A stretch of 64,000 nucleotides of DNA from Amphibacillus marinus (GTDB taxonomy: Bacteria > Bacillota > Bacilli > Bacillales > Amphibacillaceae): positions 62,001 to 126,000 of the forward strand of contig NZ_FODJ01000002.1 of NCBI RefSeq assembly GCF_900110345.1, given 5' to 3'. Both the position numbers and the translations under genes were made by a program. Below the pieces are notes generated by a model that made no database searches, was not told the origin of the DNA, and saw nothing but the letters and a program-made list of their open reading frames with translations. Shown in pieces: positions 63,596 to 64,000 of this stretch (its first letter is position 1; each line of letters opens with the position of its first letter).

Positions 63596-64000
63596 GTGAT
63601 TAAAATTAAAATAGGTGAAATAATCAAAGAATTGCGTAACAAAAAAGGTATATCTGCTAGGGAATTATCAAGGCGATCAGGAATATCGCAACCATATTTA
63701 TCACAGTTAGAAACAGGGAAAAATAATAATCCTACAAATGAAGTTCTGAAAAAAATTGCATCTGGTTTAAGTATAGAGTTTGTGGAGTTGATACATTTAT
63801 CCAATTATTACAATGCTGAGGAAGTAGAAAAAAATAAAATTAATAAGCTTCTTTCTGAAATGACTGATTTAAAAGGTTATTTTCTTCCTCATTTAAAAGA
63901 AGATGTATTTTATGCTATAAGGGAAAGTAATTTATATATGGCTCATGCGTTCCATAATGCTTCTGATGCATCTGGGTATGAAAGAATGTTTACAGATTAT
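63596..64000 (+). CDS. CI-like XRE-family repressor (partial)
   Basis: 135 residues up to the window edge, start GTG at 63596 with AAAGGA just upstream. N-terminal XRE domain (IGEIIKELRNKKGISARELS, SGISQPYLSQLE) then a charged linker. Divergent from the Cro-like gene. The C-terminal part, which might be an S24 protease or ImmA-linked domain, lies beyond 64,000. Confidence 0.8.
   Translation, partial: MIKIKIGEIIKELRNKKGISARELSRRSGISQPYLSQLETGKNNNPTNEVLKKIASGLSIEFVELIHLSNYYNAEEVEKNKINKLLSEMTDLKGYFLPHLKEDVFYAIRESNLYMAHAFHNASDASGYERMFTDY

Noticed and set aside
1-64000. CRISPR array
   Set aside because: No regularly spaced identical repeats with unique spacers were found; the 106-bp units are contiguous and internally repetitive.

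Overview
This is a low-GC Firmicutes chromosome segment, most likely from a moderately halophilic or alkaliphilic, facultatively anaerobic member of the Bacillaceae (Amphibacillus/Halolactibacillus-like is a guess from content, not a measurement). The reasons are strong Shine-Dalgarno sites, TTG and GTG starts, ectoine synthesis, a full mixed-acid/ethanol fermentation set, Bacillus-type regulators and operators, and a few spore-surface-like small proteins.

Layout. 1-5138: an ABC importer of unknown substrate (permease, lipoprotein, ATPase, permease) with a HutC-type GntR regulator and a matching operator pair. 5203-10104: an SgrR-like regulator divergent from an atypical RdgB paralog plus MFS transporter, then a PadR regulator and its membrane partner. 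10148-11713: murB and pncA. 11818-12029: two tandem copies of a 106-bp repeat that recurs at 36373-36546. 12055-20104: argG-argH then carA-carB-argF, which makes carbamoyl phosphate and carries ornithine to arginine. 20379-25541: a DUF4349 lipoprotein, ddl, a DUF4064 membrane protein, glnK-amt and a DJ-1 protein. 25593-28075: thiD-thiM-thiE thiamine salvage under a TPP riboswitch. 28135-31466: lepB, a Fur-box flavodoxin, proC with a second flavodoxin, and ohr. 31636-40210: anaerobic metabolism (pflBA, an iron alcohol dehydrogenase, adhE) with FNR-, Rex- and CcpA-type sites. 40267-43623: small Cys-rich and coiled-coil genes, perhaps spore-related. 44757-46951: ectABC. 47110-52907: yueI, a tocopherol-cyclase-like gene that seems to begin at an ATT codon, an aminotransferase and a TrpXYZ-like ABC importer.

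From about 53,000 to the window end lies a mobile element. A CI-like repressor (plus strand) faces a long leftward set: Cro-like regulator, small early genes, an O-like replication initiator with iterons inside its gene, four sigma-region-4/ArpU-like regulators, a TerS-like protein, a zinc-ribbon protein, a coiled-coil protein, and an AT-rich cargo of membrane proteins that includes a holin-like protein paired with an unknown soluble protein. No capsid, tail, portal or large terminase gene is visible. The order resembles a phage-inducible chromosomal island (phage satellite) or a strongly reduced prophage; the integrase would lie beyond base 64,000.

The regulatory sites fit their genes: TnrA/GlnR box at glnK, Fur box at flavodoxin, ARG box at argG, FNR-type box at about -42 of pflB, Rex and cre sites ahead of adhE. 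These are sequence matches only; none has been tested.
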